The notes: generated from the sequence alone by a model not told the origin. A stretch of 64,000 nucleotides of DNA from JACVRN01 sp036389255 (GCA_036389255.1 DASVQI010000026.1:1-64000); one strand, 5' to 3'; positions 43,349 to 52,661 are shown, counted from the first letter of the stretch. Made by a program: numbers and translations.

Positions 43349-44422
43349 ATGACTGCTGAACCCGCTCAGAATGATTTCAAAGAACCGCGAGAGATAATCC
43401 CGCTCCCTCCCCCCGTGCTGGAGATGATGGCTTCGCGCGGGCATCGTCTTCTGCATTCCATCTGGCACGGCTCGCGGAACATGTGGCTGGGATTGAAGGA
43501 GAGCCAGCGCAAGGAGATAACGGGGCTGGGGTGGGCTCCGCCAAGGCCGTCCGCGACGCCAAGCGGCCCCCTTGTCGGCAACGGCTCGGGAGAGGATTTT
43601 CTCTTCATGCACCGGCAGATGATTATCATGGTCAACGAGACTGCGAAGAAGGCCGGGGCTGACCCCATAGAGGGTTGGACTGTCATCCCGCCGCCCGAGT
43701 CCGACACAAACACGGACGGCTTTCAGGTTCCGCCGACATGGATTGACCCTTCCGACCCGCTCTCGAATCGCAGGATTGCCGCGCTCAAGACGGACGTGTA
43801 TTACTGGTCGCGCATGCGCTGGTGGGATAGAGAGTTCAAGAATCCGCAGTACCTTCGCCAGCTCAAATTGGGCGAGCTTGGCTCCCTGCTCGAATACACG
43901 GTTCACAACGACATGCACATGCGCTGGGCTTCCATCCCGCGCGACCCTGCGACGGGCGAGCCTGTGCCTGCGGCCAGACCGGAGTGGGACACTTCCGCGA
44001 AGTGGGACAATCCACTGTACGACTTTCTAGGAGAGTTCTACTCGTCGCACGTCAACCCCGTCTTCTGGCGCTTGCACGGCTGGATAGACAACCGCGTCAA
44101 TGACTGGTACGCGGCGCATCAGGAGGCGCATCCGGGCGAGGTGATAACAATGAACGTTGACGGCGTGCCGTGGTTCAGGCAGGGTAAGTGGGTGGTGGCT
44201 TCAGACCCTTGGGCGGGCGCTAAGCACTCGCATCACGGCGGCCATCATCACGAGATGAAGATGACGGACGCATCTATGAATCATGACGTGGCCACGATGG
44301 AGAAGGTCAACGCCATTCTATTCCCGCCGCCGAAGACTTCGGCGCTCGAAGCCAAGACGGCCGGGGTAGCAAACGAAAGCCTTCCGGTAAATCGGACTTC
44401 AAGAAAGCTGACGTGGTTCTGA
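43349..44422 (+). CDS. tyrosinase-like type-3 copper protein
   Basis: This 357-residue protein has histidine motifs resembling the paired copper sites of tyrosinases: His36/His40 and FLFMHRQM (His88) for CuA, and TVHNDMH (His186, His190) with SHVNPVFWRLHGWID (His234, His243) for CuB. The last motif strongly recalls the DPxFWxHHxxID box, but with Asn and a single H-G in place of HH. A His-rich patch (AKHSHHGGHHHEMKM, residues 291-305) may deliver copper. No signal peptide is present, so it may be cytoplasmic or exported with a partner. It is convergent with a multicopper oxidase gene. Phenol oxidation is possible but unproven. Confidence 0.65.
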   Translation: MTAEPAQNDFKEPREIIPLPPPVLEMMASRGHRLLHSIWHGSRNMWLGLKESQRKEITGLGWAPPRPSATPSGPLVGNGSGEDFLFMHRQMIIMVNETAKKAGADPIEGWTVIPPPESDTNTDGFQVPPTWIDPSDPLSNRRIAALKTDVYYWSRMRWWDREFKNPQYLRQLKLGELGSLLEYTVHNDMHMRWASIPRDPATGEPVPAARPEWDTSAKWDNPLYDFLGEFYSSHVNPVFWRLHGWIDNRVNDWYAAHQEAHPGEVITMNVDGVPWFRQGKWVVASDPWAGAKHSHHGGHHHEMKMTDASMNHDVATMEKVNAILFPPPKTSALEAKTAGVANESLPVNRTSRKLTWF

Positions 44423-44452
44423 ACACGACCATTTTTTCAGAGGGCCAAAGAG

Positions 44453-44487
44453 AGAAGCCGCGTGAGAGGTCATCTCACGCGGCTTCT
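44453..44487. terminator. bidirectional hairpin terminator between two copper-protein genes
   Basis: A 15-base perfect stem (44453-44467 with 44473-44487) closes a 5-base loop. It lies between the two convergent stops at 44422 and 44514. Confidence 0.9.
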
Positions 44488-44513
44488 TGCTTGAGCTAGG
44501 CGGGATGCGCCTG

Positions 44514-46949
44514 TCAACAATCGGTCTTCGGCTTAGTCCTGTTGACGCATTCCACTGAGCCCTGAGTGGGCGCGGCCACGCTCCTGCACGGCCCGACTCC
44601 CACGCCCGTCGGGTCTTCGATGGTGACGTTCGACATCATACCCACGTCCTCGTGAATCAGTATGTGGCAGTGTATGACGTACTCGCCGGGATAGAGCAGA
44701 AAGCGTGTGCGTATGTTGACCTTGCCTATCTGGGAATCCGGCGGCGGGGTAGGACACGGCACAGGAGTCGGTGATGCCGTAGGCGTAGGCGTCGGCTGCG
44801 GTGTAGGCGTCGGTTTGGGCGTCGGCGTAGGGCTCGGCGGCGGACAAACCTTTGGGCTAAAAGGCGGGATGGTGGCCGGGATGGCCACTGTGTCCTGCCA
44901 AATCCAGTTGCAGGGATTGTCCTTGGCAAGCGTCGGATTGTCCGTCTCGAAGTCTATGGTGCGCCCGACTATCTGAAACGGGTTGACGTGAATGTGGAAC
45001 GGGTGCGGGAAATCGGTCGCGCCGTAGTTTTGCAGCTCCCATTCCTCCGCCGTGTTCAACTGCGCGACAATGCCGGGCGACTGCGGGTCGTAGACCTTGC
45101 AGTTGATGAAGAAGTTCCCGCCGCCAGCGCCCGAGCCGCCGCCCGCAGCGCCGCCACCTATGCCCTGAAAGGCTATGCCGTTTGCGCCCGTGCGGTTCCT
45201 GTCAACGGTGGCAATCGGCGTCAGGTTAAGCGGTCTGGTTTTTGGCAGGGCGGGAATCTGCTCGGTCGTGAATCCCTGATGCACTTCTATGTAGGCCAGC
45301 ACCTGATTTGTTCTCAGAGAGGCTGGCACGGTCTGGTTCACGACTTGCTGATTAGCCACAGAGCAATCTAGCGACGGTTGCAGTTGGAAGCTGACGCCGT
45401 CCTTCGGAAAGGCGTCTTTGACTAGAACGTATTTGCCCGGCCCGCCGATTGCGCCCGGCGGCGCTAGCTTCGGGATGTTGATGATGAAGTCGGCGCGATT
45501 GCCGGGAGCTATCAGGTGGCGCTGCACGGGCTGGGGCGAGAAGCCGTAGAAGGTCAGCCCGTCAACTGCAATCAGGTGCATGTAAGCATTCCTGTTATTC
45601 CACTTCTGCTTGACGGGAAAGATGGTCGTGCCCGGAGCCACAGGGTCTTGCCCTTGGTCGAATACGTCCGAGTCCTGCACAACCGCGCTCGGGTTATCGC
45701 TTATCTTGATGAGCCGCAGTTTCATCAATCCGCGAGGCGTGCCCGTGCCGTTGATGAAGCGCCAGCGATAGTTCTGCCCGGTCTTAATCTGAAGCGTGGG
45801 CTTGCACTGCCCGTTAATCAGGAATCCTGCCGAGCCCAAGTCCGTGCTCTTCTCCTGATAGACGAGCGGGATATTCTTGAGGGGCGGCCCCGGCGGCGCG
45901 GGCGGCTTGGGCGGCGGCGGGTTGAAGATAATCTCCTGCATCAGGAAGACCATGTCGCGGTCAGCCGGAACCAGTTCTTCTCCCGGCTTCTCGCGTATGA
46001 TGATGGCCCCTGCCATGCCGCTTGATACCTGATAGGCCGACGAGCCATGCACGTGCGAGTGATACCAGTAGGTGCCGGGGTCGTGAAAATCCGGCAGTAC
46101 GATGCAGTAGTTGTTCGTCTGCCCCGGAAAGATGTCCAGCAGCACGTCGTCCGAAGATGATTTAAGCGGCGGGTTCTTGCCGTCAATCGCGTAAGGGCCG
46201 CAATGCGTCGTGCCGTCCTGATTCAAGCTGCAAGGCGAGACCCACAGGCCGTGCGTGTGCAGGTTCGTGTGCATGAAGCATTCGGGCTGAGTCTCGGACG
46301 GCTTGGAGACGACCTGCTTGCTCATGCTCTGCATCCCGCCCGACTCGCAAGGGTCATCGAAGCCGGACTTGGTCGGAAGGTTATTGTTGAGGGCCAGATT
46401 CAGCGTCGTGCCCGGATCAATCAGCATGGTAGGCCCCGGCACGTCCTGATTGTAGATTGGGATGGACGCGTAGGCCGTTTGCCCATCACATTGGTAGTTC
46501 CAGCTTGTCATCTCCGCGTTCAGATTCAGGCTAAGCGTGCTGCGCCCGTCCACTACGCGCGGCGTGACGACTTTAGGCTCAGCGAAGGGCGGCGAGCTGG
46601 CGGAGCTTGAGAGATTCAGGGCGCTCGGCACTCTGGGCCGCGCGCTGCCGCCACCGCCGCCGCCTCCACCGCCGCCACGGCCTCCTCCTCCGCCCTGACC
46701 GCCTCCGCCGCCACCCTGTCCACTGCCGGGCCTTCTCTTCTGCGCCTCAACGAGCGAGTCCCCGGCGAGGAGTGCGGCAGCCGCCAGCCCCGTTCCTCCT
46801 AGCAGGAAACGGCGGCGGCTCACGTTCTCCTTCTGCTCAGTCCCCGGCTCAATCTGTGCGCCGGAATCTATTGTCGAATCTTTCTCCTGTACTTCTCCCG
46901 GCTCAATCTGCCGCTTCTGAGAGATGCGGCGATGTTTCTTCCGTTTCAT
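44514..46949 (-). CDS. Tat-exported multicopper oxidase with an internal Pro/Thr linker
   Basis: This 811-residue oxidase has a twin-arginine signal (VSRRRFLLGGTGLAAAALL, residues 43-61) behind a long charged N-region. A Gly-only stretch of about 35 residues follows. The four copper motifs are HTHGLW, WYHSHVHG, HPFHIHVNP and HCHILIHEDVGMM, with Met as axial ligand of the type-1 site. Inside the third cupredoxin domain, just before the HCH motif, is a Pro-Thr repeat of about 35 residues, an unusual position for a disordered linker. AAAGGAGG sits 12 bases before the start. Possible roles are Cu(I), Mn(II) or phenol oxidation in the periplasm. Confidence 0.93.
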   Translation of the reverse strand: MKRKKHRRISQKRQIEPGEVQEKDSTIDSGAQIEPGTEQKENVSRRRFLLGGTGLAAAALLAGDSLVEAQKRRPGSGQGGGGGGQGGGGGRGGGGGGGGGGSARPRVPSALNLSSSASSPPFAEPKVVTPRVVDGRSTLSLNLNAEMTSWNYQCDGQTAYASIPIYNQDVPGPTMLIDPGTTLNLALNNNLPTKSGFDDPCESGGMQSMSKQVVSKPSETQPECFMHTNLHTHGLWVSPCSLNQDGTTHCGPYAIDGKNPPLKSSSDDVLLDIFPGQTNNYCIVLPDFHDPGTYWYHSHVHGSSAYQVSSGMAGAIIIREKPGEELVPADRDMVFLMQEIIFNPPPPKPPAPPGPPLKNIPLVYQEKSTDLGSAGFLINGQCKPTLQIKTGQNYRWRFINGTGTPRGLMKLRLIKISDNPSAVVQDSDVFDQGQDPVAPGTTIFPVKQKWNNRNAYMHLIAVDGLTFYGFSPQPVQRHLIAPGNRADFIINIPKLAPPGAIGGPGKYVLVKDAFPKDGVSFQLQPSLDCSVANQQVVNQTVPASLRTNQVLAYIEVHQGFTTEQIPALPKTRPLNLTPIATVDRNRTGANGIAFQGIGGGAAGGGSGAGGGNFFINCKVYDPQSPGIVAQLNTAEEWELQNYGATDFPHPFHIHVNPFQIVGRTIDFETDNPTLAKDNPCNWIWQDTVAIPATIPPFSPKVCPPPSPTPTPKPTPTPQPTPTPTASPTPVPCPTPPPDSQIGKVNIRTRFLLYPGEYVIHCHILIHEDVGMMSNVTIEDPTGVGVGPCRSVAAPTQGSVECVNRTKPKTDC

Positions 46950-47368
46950 CTTTGGTGGAGCCTCCTTTGGGAATCTTTGGAATGGCGCTCGCGGAAAGCC
47001 TCTTCATTTCAGGCCGGAGCGTCAATCGGTTGTAGATGACCGCGTGCCAGTCGCGCCTATGACGACCGGCGAAAAAGTGCTGGCTCAGAATTAACTAACG
47101 GCTGTATGCCGCAGAAATGTGCAGAAGCAGGAAACGCGTCCTGCCTGCTCCAATCTGGTGTTAAATTCAAAACGGAATTTCTAAATTAACTTGCAGCCCC
47201 AGGGTAAGTGTGTAGAGCTATAACGGGTAGTGCCTGAAAACTGGTGTGCCGGAACAGGCGCGCTCGCGTCCGTAGTGTTTGCGGATAGAGCCGCGCCCTT
47301 CCAGCGATTTTCCGCGCGGATTAAGGTAGAGAATAATTGAAGCCGCGCGGGCCGAACGAAGCGACCGG
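46950..47368. other. intergenic stretch without a gene
   Basis: No convincing frame is present in these 419 bases. The end next to the oxidase carries its ribosome site (AAAGGAGG on the minus strand). A short hairpin GCAGGA-N6-TCCTGC lies at 47127-47144. I see no clear promoter. Confidence 0.5.
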
Positions 47369-47857
47369 CTAGCTTCCGCCTCCCTGCTTCGCCAGCTTGA
47401 AGGCTTTGACCTTCTCGCGCATTCTCTGCTTATGAAAAGTCTTGAGCCCCTTTTGCTGGTCGTCGCTGAGGACTCCGTGCGCGGTCTTCAGGTGACGATA
47501 GCGCATCTTGCGCAGGTCTGCCTCGCATCGCGCCACATCGTCTATGGCCTTCATGACATCCTGCTCGGAGGCGTTGTGGTCACGTGCCAGAGCGCGGAAG
47601 ACAATCTTGGCTTTGCTCAGGGCGGCTTGCAGGTCTACCTTCTCAAGCTCGAAGGTCAGCCGCATCTTCTCCAGCTGCTCTTCCTGCTCTTCCGTCAGGT
47701 TGTGCTCCTCTGCGTTGCGCAGCAGGTGGCCCACGCCGCCTACCTGACGCAGGGAGCCGCCGCGCGAAGCCCCCTGACTATTAGGCCCACTATGACGAAA
47801 ATGGGACGGCTCGTCGCCTTCGGTCTGAGACGCTTGCTGACTCGTCCACCTTCTCAT
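47369..47857 (-). CDS. LTxxQ-motif (Spy/CpxP-like) helical protein
   Basis: This 162-residue protein has two LTxxQ-type motifs (NLTEEQEEQLEKM around residue 53 and VLSDDQQKGLKTF around 130) and long charged helices between them, as in the Spy/CpxP/CnrX periplasmic proteins that bind metals or act as chaperones. A single Cys and two His lie between. No signal peptide is visible from the start used, so either export is absent or the true start differs. Its position upstream of the multicopper oxidase could mean a metal-stress link. Confidence 0.6.
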   Translation of the reverse strand: MRRWTSQQASQTEGDEPSHFRHSGPNSQGASRGGSLRQVGGVGHLLRNAEEHNLTEEQEEQLEKMRLTFELEKVDLQAALSKAKIVFRALARDHNASEQDVMKAIDDVARCEADLRKMRYRHLKTAHGVLSDDQQKGLKTFHKQRMREKVKAFKLAKQGGGS

Positions 47858-47947
47858 GCGATTAGCTCCTCTCTATCCTTTCGGGAGTAGCCCGGATGGT
47901 ATCATCTACCGTCAGCGATTCGCAATGAAAATAGGTGGAGACAAGTA

Positions 47948-48047
47948 ATTCACCGCAGAGGCGCAGAGAGACGCGGAGATTAGCGCAGAGAGTTGAATGC
48001 TTAACTCTCTGCGCCCCCTCTTGCGTCTCTCTGCGCCTCTGCGGTGA
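47948..48047. repeat. intergenic inverted repeat, family R1 copy 4
   Basis: Outer 25-base arms (47950-47974 and 48023-48047) are perfect. A second 12-base perfect stem (47983-47994 with 48003-48014) sits inside. It is the largest copy and lies in the gap 47858-48079. Confidence 0.9.
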
Positions 48048-48079
48048 TTGATTTTGAATCTGCTGTCCGGCTTGAGGAA

Positions 48080-48664
48080 TTATCCGCGCGCCCTCTCCAG
48101 CAGAATCATCATGATTAGGCTGAGCAGGGCCAGCGTCTCTTCCATCTGGTGCATCTCGCCCGTCTTATCTATTCTGAATTTCCCCTCGAAGAAGGCGGGC
48201 TCCTTGACCAGCCGCAGGACGGGCTGGCCGTTCGGCCTGAGCACGTCGTAAGCGGGATGAAAGAAATAGCCCGTGAACATGCCCAGGATGGGAATCTCTC
48301 CGAAGAGGCTGTCGAAGACCTTTGACCACGGGTTCGCCTCCTGTATCGTCATCACCACCTGCTCGCCGCTCATGATGTCGTAGCGGGAGCGCCAGAGGGA
48401 TTTCATTCCCTGCCGCTTGACGCTGCCTAGCACTGCGCCGCTCTGGTCTCTGAAGTGATACCGGGCGGAAAAATCTATCACCCTGTCCGCCCCTATCGTA
48501 AAGAGCGGCTGCGTCTGTCCCTCGTCCGCGAAGATGGTCACGGCCTCTTTGAGCTTGAACGCCTTCTGCTTGACGTAGCCGATGAGCCTGCCGGTCGAGT
48601 CCGTGACCGAGAGTTGCCGCGCTATGGCCAGAATCTTGAAAGACAATTGAAGCGGATAGTTCAC
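48080..48664 (-). CDS. LURP-one-related / scramblase-like protein
   Basis: This 194-residue protein resembles the Tubby-C-like beta-barrel family (LURP-one): YVKQKAFKLKEAVTIFADE, then repeated beta strands with a hydrophobic helix region at the end (ALLSLIMMILLER). Such proteins are thought to bind lipids or membranes. GTG at 48664 is chosen because AAGGAG is 8 bases upstream; an in-frame ATG further upstream would place that ribosome site inside the coding part. It stands alone next to R1 copy 4. Confidence 0.72.
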   Translation of the reverse strand: MNYPLQLSFKILAIARQLSVTDSTGRLIGYVKQKAFKLKEAVTIFADEGQTQPLFTIGADRVIDFSARYHFRDQSGAVLGSVKRQGMKSLWRSRYDIMSGEQVVMTIQEANPWSKVFDSLFGEIPILGMFTGYFFHPAYDVLRPNGQPVLRLVKEPAFFEGKFRIDKTGEMHQMEETLALLSLIMMILLERARG

Positions 48665-48789
48665 TTTTGTTTCTCCTTCAATCCTCATCATTGAACTTCA
48701 GGATAATAGAAAGGCGGAGACAATCGCTCGTGGCCTTCGAAGCCCCGCGATTCTCTCCGCCTTTCTCGCAAGAAGCCATACGGCCTGTG

Positions 48790-49296
48790 CTATTCGGTCT
48801 CGGCAGTGCCCTTGCCGTCTTTATAGTGCAGCGTGATTTTGTTGATTTCCAGCAGGTTCAGGTTCTCCCACTCGATGCTGTTTCCCTGCTTGTCTTCGAT
48901 TTTCAAATCCCACATGGCCGCTTTTTCCTTGCGCGAGAATTTGATCTCTACGCTCTGGCCGCTCGGCAGCGTGTCCTGCCCGAGTATGTCCTCTCCCCAT
49001 TCGTCCTGATCGTGCGGGCCGATGTAGAGCTTATCAATCTCCACGCCCGTCTGGTTAACAAGGGTGAAATCCTGTGCCGCGCCCTGCTGCGCGCCGCCGG
49101 AATTGCTGGTGGTATTCGTGTTGGCAGTCGAGCTATTCGTGTTCGCAGGCGCGCTCGTATTGCTGGTAGTGTTGGTGGTAGTGTTTGTCGTCGTCGTGTT
49201 GGTCGTTTTGTTTGCATTTGCCGGCGCTGACGACGAGCAAGCGGCGCTTGCCAGAAGCCCTCCGACCAGAACGGCAAGCAGTATTTTGTTCTTCAT
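48790..49296 (-). CDS. putative lipoprotein with an Asn/Thr-rich linker
   Basis: This 168-residue protein begins with a lipoprotein-type signal (ILLAVLVGGLLASAAC, Cys20). A linker of about 50 residues almost wholly Asn, Thr, Ser and Ala follows, then a C-terminal beta-rich domain (FTLVNQTGVEIDKLYIGPH ... INKITLHYKDG) with many acidic residues. The domain is seen in many uncharacterised exported proteins. AGGAG is present upstream of the ATG. Location: membrane-anchored in the periplasm. Function unknown. Confidence 0.75.
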   Translation of the reverse strand: MKNKILLAVLVGGLLASAACSSSAPANANKTTNTTTTNTTTNTTSNTSAPANTNSSTANTNTTSNSGGAQQGAAQDFTLVNQTGVEIDKLYIGPHDQDEWGEDILGQDTLPSGQSVEIKFSRKEKAAMWDLKIEDKQGNSIEWENLNLLEINKITLHYKDGKGTAETE

Positions 49297-49554
49297 AGAT
49301 TGGGGTGCCTCTCTCCTCTTAAGTTAGTTATCTTGTACCCGTACGGGATTCGGCCGGTGGCGTTTAGCTGAATGCACCTCAACCTTGCATTCAAGCGAGG
49401 TGAAGCGGGTAAGCACGGAGTATAAGGAAAGCCTGAAAAGGAGAGCGGTTGTAATGCCTTTCCTACTAAACTGTTAAAGCAACGCGGACTTTAAGCCAAA
49501 TGCAAGGAATAAGTCAATAAGTAAAAGCCTTTCCCTCCCGCCCGGAAAGATTCG

Positions 49555-49583
49555 TTGTAAGGCTCCGTGGCTCTAAATATAAT
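49555..49583 (+). promoter_or_regulatory. sigma-70 promoter of the PilZ operon
   Basis: TTGTAA (49555-49560) and a perfect TATAAT (49578-49583) are exactly 17 bases apart. The leader to the ATG at 49723 would be about 130 bases. The rest of the 49297-49722 gap shows no gene. Confidence 0.7.
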
Positions 49584-49722
49584 GCTCAGAGGCCGCTCCG
49601 GGCGTCTCGTAAAATAGGCGCTCTGCGGGCGTGAGAGTAATCTTCTCGCGCCTCTTCTTCAGAAAGCTTGCAAAGAAGAGGTGAAGCGTCCAATATTAGC
49701 CACCTGACCACTGGCGCTCTTT

Positions 49723-49953
49723 ATGTCTAAACCGATAAAGATAATTTTCAAAGGCGAAGAATACCTTTTCATCGGAAGGGGCAGCTCTCTGGAGGAGGGC
49801 GGGGCCATCATCACCGACGCCGCCGACGAAGACGAAGAAGCCTTCGTCTATGCCCAGCTTCACTCGAACGGGCTGGTCATTCGCTCAAACGAGATAATCG
49901 GCACCATCAAAGAGATTCTCTTTATTGACGACGAAAGCGAGGGGATAAATTGA
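49723..49953 (+). CDS. small acidic hypothetical protein of the PilZ operon
   Basis: This 76-residue protein is acidic, predicted mostly beta strands (KIIFKGEEYLFIGRG, LVIRSNEIIGTIKEILFID) with a DEDEEA turn. It is of unknown family. Its stop overlaps the TTG start of the PilZ protein by 3 bases and a GAGGGG site sits in its last codons, so the two are translationally coupled and probably work together. Confidence 0.65.
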   Translation: MSKPIKIIFKGEEYLFIGRGSSLEEGGAIITDAADEDEEAFVYAQLHSNGLVIRSNEIIGTIKEILFIDDESEGIN

Positions 49954-50288
49954 GCAGGCAACAGGTAGCCATGCAGGAGCAGCGACGCTCCGAGCGCGTC
50001 CGCGCATCTCTCTTCGCCATCTGGGAGATGACGCAAACCAACGTCTCAAGCGCAGATGTCATAAACCTCAGCACCGACGGATGTTTTATGCACAGCCGGA
50101 ACGGTCTTCCGAGCAGGCCCGAAGTTGACCTGCAATTAAGACTGCCGACGGAGCGCTGGATACAGGCGCGCGGGCGCGTCATACGCACCAGCGAGCCGGA
50201 CGGCTTCGGCGTATACTTCACCGAATTGACCGGCGAAGACAGGGCTATGCTTGAGCTGCTGGTGGAATATTACAGGAACGGGCATTGA
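49950..50288 (+). CDS. PilZ-domain protein
   Basis: This 112-residue protein carries the c-di-GMP-binding PilZ signature: RRSERVRAS (RxxxR, residues 12-20) and NLSTDGCF (D/NxSxxG, about 39-46). The rest, VRIRTSEPDGFGVYFTEL-like strands, fits the six-stranded barrel, and the domain fills the whole protein. It may act as a soluble c-di-GMP effector. The start is TTG at 49950, inside the overlap with the upstream gene. No pilus or cyclase gene is adjacent. Confidence 0.82.
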   Translation: MSRQQVAMQEQRRSERVRASLFAIWEMTQTNVSSADVINLSTDGCFMHSRNGLPSRPEVDLQLRLPTERWIQARGRVIRTSEPDGFGVYFTELTGEDRAMLELLVEYYRNGH

Positions 50289-50361
50289 GCCGCATGGGCA
50301 TGTTCCGGGCATCAAACCTCTCAAGACACGCTGCTGATTCCCAACCGCCCGATACAAACTA

Positions 50362-50392
50362 TTGACTAGCAGGCCGAGCGTCGTGCTATAGT
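50362..50392 (+). promoter_or_regulatory. candidate promoter of the DUF1800/DUF1501 cassette
   Basis: TTGACT (50362-50367) and TATAGT (50387-50392) are 19 bases apart, slightly long. It lies 98 bases before the ATG at 50491 and is the only promoter-like pair seen in that gap. Confidence 0.45.
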
Positions 50393-50490
50393 CATTGGCA
50401 TACCTGAGTTGTGCAGGTTGGCCCCTCTGGCAGTTATCCGTTATCCATCCTCAATCATAATCAAGGTCAACTACCTCCTTTAGAGGCTCG

Positions 50491-52656
50491 ATGATGATTA
50501 ATATGCGCTCCCCCCTTTGTCGCGCTGGCTATCTGCGCTCTCTTTGTGCCTGCTCGGCGCTCCTCCTGCTGCTCTACGCTTTAAGCACGGCCAGCGCTGC
50601 TGCGGCTGCTGGCGGGCCTGTGCTTCTGACAGAGCCGACCTCCACACGCGCGATTGCGCTCGAATCCGCGACTCTTCAGCGAGAGCCGTTTTTGCCGACT
50701 CAGCGCTTCCAGTTCGGGACGGACGACCGCACGCACATAATACTCTTTGCGATGAACACGGGGCTGCTGCAAGGCGAGGGGGCGAACGCCGTCACAGCCG
50801 ACGCGGAAGACGCGGCGCACAACCTCTATCCCTTGAGGGTCGTGACGGTGACGCCTGTCCCCGGCTACGAATGGATGACGGAGATAGTCGTGCGGCTGAA
50901 CGACCGCATAGGCGACGTGGGCGACGTGCTAGTGCGAATTAACATACACGGCATGAGCAGCAACCGCGTGCGCGTAGCTATAGGCCACGTGGGCGGAGGC
51001 CCGGCAGATGATGCCGGAAGCGTCGCCTCTCCCGCTCCGCCGACTCCGCCGGGGCCGCAGCCCTCGCCCTATCCCACGCCCAACGCTTACACAGGCCCGT
51101 CTTCTTACGAAGACACCGTGCGTTTTCTTGAGCAGTCAACCTTCGGCCCCACGCCCGCGCTGGTTCAGCACGTTCAGCAGGTAGGCTTCAACGCCTTTCT
51201 TACGGAGCAGTTCAACGCGCCCGTGTCGCCGTATCCGGCCATGACGCCTCCGGCTTCCACGAATACCACGACGCAGTGCGGGCAGACTACAGACCCCGGC
51301 TATCAGGCGTGCGTGCGCGACACCTTCAGCATGTACCCGAATCAGGTAGCCTTCTTCAAGAACGCGCTTAACCAGAGCGTGACAAGCGACCAGTTGCGCC
51401 AGCGCGTGGCCTTTGCTCTGGGCCAAATCTTTGTGACATCGGGCCTAGACGTGAATCTGGCTTACGCCATGCGAGAGTACCAGCAGCTTCTGACGAACGA
51501 TGCTTTCACGAATTACCGTCAGATTCTTTACGACGTGACGCTTTCGCCTATGATGGGCCACTACCTCAACATGGCGAACAACAACAAGCCGGCCGGGGCC
51601 AACACGCCGAACGAGAACTACGCGAGAGAGGTTTTGCAGCTCTTGAGCATAGGGCTCTATCAACTCAATCAGGACGGCACGCTGAAGACGGACTTGAGCG
51701 GCCAGCCTATACCGACCTACGACCAAGACACAATCGAAGGCTTCGCCTACACCTTCACAGGCTGGACTTATCCACTCGTGCCCGGAGCCGCGCCGCGCAA
51801 CAACAATCCCTCCTATTATCTGGGGCAGATGTACGTTGTGCCGCAGAATCATGCTACGACGGCCAAGGAGTTGCTGGACGGCTACATCATTCCGGCCACT
51901 CAGACGGCCACGACCGAATCCGCCAACCGCGAGCTGAATCAGGCCATAGACAATATCTTCAATCACCCGAACGTTGGCCCATTTATTTCACGCCTGCTGA
52001 TTCAACGTCTGGTGACGAGCAATCCCAGCCCCGCGTACGTGGGGCGCGTGGCAGCCGTCTTCAACAACAACGGCCAGAACGTTCGCGGCGACATGAAGTC
52101 GGTGATAAAAGCGATACTTCTTGACCCGGAAGCGCGCGGCGAGGTGAAGACAGACCCGGCTTACGGCCACCTCAGAGAGCCTGTGCTGTACGTGACGGGC
52201 GTGCTTCGCGCGCTCAACGCCACGAGCGACGGCGACCTGAGCCCTCAGACGAATACGATGGGACAGAATCTCTTCTATTCTCCTTCGGTCTTCAACTACT
52301 ACAGCCCCAACTACAAGCTGCCGGGCAAGGAACTTTACGGGCCGGAGTTCGGGATTCAGACTACTGCGGCTGCCATCAACCGCGCCAACTTCATCAACAC
52401 GGTCACGTACTCTCGCATCAACACGGCTACGGGCGGCACTACCGTTGACCTCTCGGCGTTGCAGGCCGTGGCGAGCGACCCGTCGAAGCTCGTGGCGACG
52501 CTCGACCAACTGCTCATGCACAACTCCATGTCGCCCGCCATGCGCGGCGTGGTCACGGCAGCCGTCACGAACATCCCTGCGGCCAATACGCTGCAACGCG
52601 CGCAGGCCGCCTTTTATCTGGTCGCTACGTCTTCGCAGTATCAAGTCGAGAGATAA
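50491..52656 (+). CDS. DUF1800 family exported protein with an N-terminal adhesion-like module
   Basis: This 721-residue protein has a signal peptide (hydrophobic residues 18-37). Residues about 45-165 form a beta-sandwich-like module (STRAIALESATLQREPF ... SNRVRVAIGHVGGG). A Pro/Ser/Thr linker (about 172-205) leads into the DUF1800 region, identified by RFLEQSTFGPT, NENYAREVLQLLSIGLYQLNQDG and FTGWTY. DUF1800 and DUF1501 genes are regularly adjacent in Acidobacteriota, Planctomycetota and Proteobacteria, and this is followed 5 bases later by a DUF1501 gene. Function of the pair is unknown. The module recurs in the third gene of this group. Confidence 0.88.
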   Translation: MMINMRSPLCRAGYLRSLCACSALLLLLYALSTASAAAAAGGPVLLTEPTSTRAIALESATLQREPFLPTQRFQFGTDDRTHIILFAMNTGLLQGEGANAVTADAEDAAHNLYPLRVVTVTPVPGYEWMTEIVVRLNDRIGDVGDVLVRINIHGMSSNRVRVAIGHVGGGPADDAGSVASPAPPTPPGPQPSPYPTPNAYTGPSSYEDTVRFLEQSTFGPTPALVQHVQQVGFNAFLTEQFNAPVSPYPAMTPPASTNTTTQCGQTTDPGYQACVRDTFSMYPNQVAFFKNALNQSVTSDQLRQRVAFALGQIFVTSGLDVNLAYAMREYQQLLTNDAFTNYRQILYDVTLSPMMGHYLNMANNNKPAGANTPNENYAREVLQLLSIGLYQLNQDGTLKTDLSGQPIPTYDQDTIEGFAYTFTGWTYPLVPGAAPRNNNPSYYLGQMYVVPQNHATTAKELLDGYIIPATQTATTESANRELNQAIDNIFNHPNVGPFISRLLIQRLVTSNPSPAYVGRVAAVFNNNGQNVRGDMKSVIKAILLDPEARGEVKTDPAYGHLREPVLYVTGVLRALNATSDGDLSPQTNTMGQNLFYSPSVFNYYSPNYKLPGKELYGPEFGIQTTAAAINRANFINTVTYSRINTATGGTTVDLSALQAVASDPSKLVATLDQLLMHNSMSPAMRGVVTAAVTNIPAANTLQRAQAAFYLVATSSQYQVER

Positions 52657-52661
52657 ACTTT

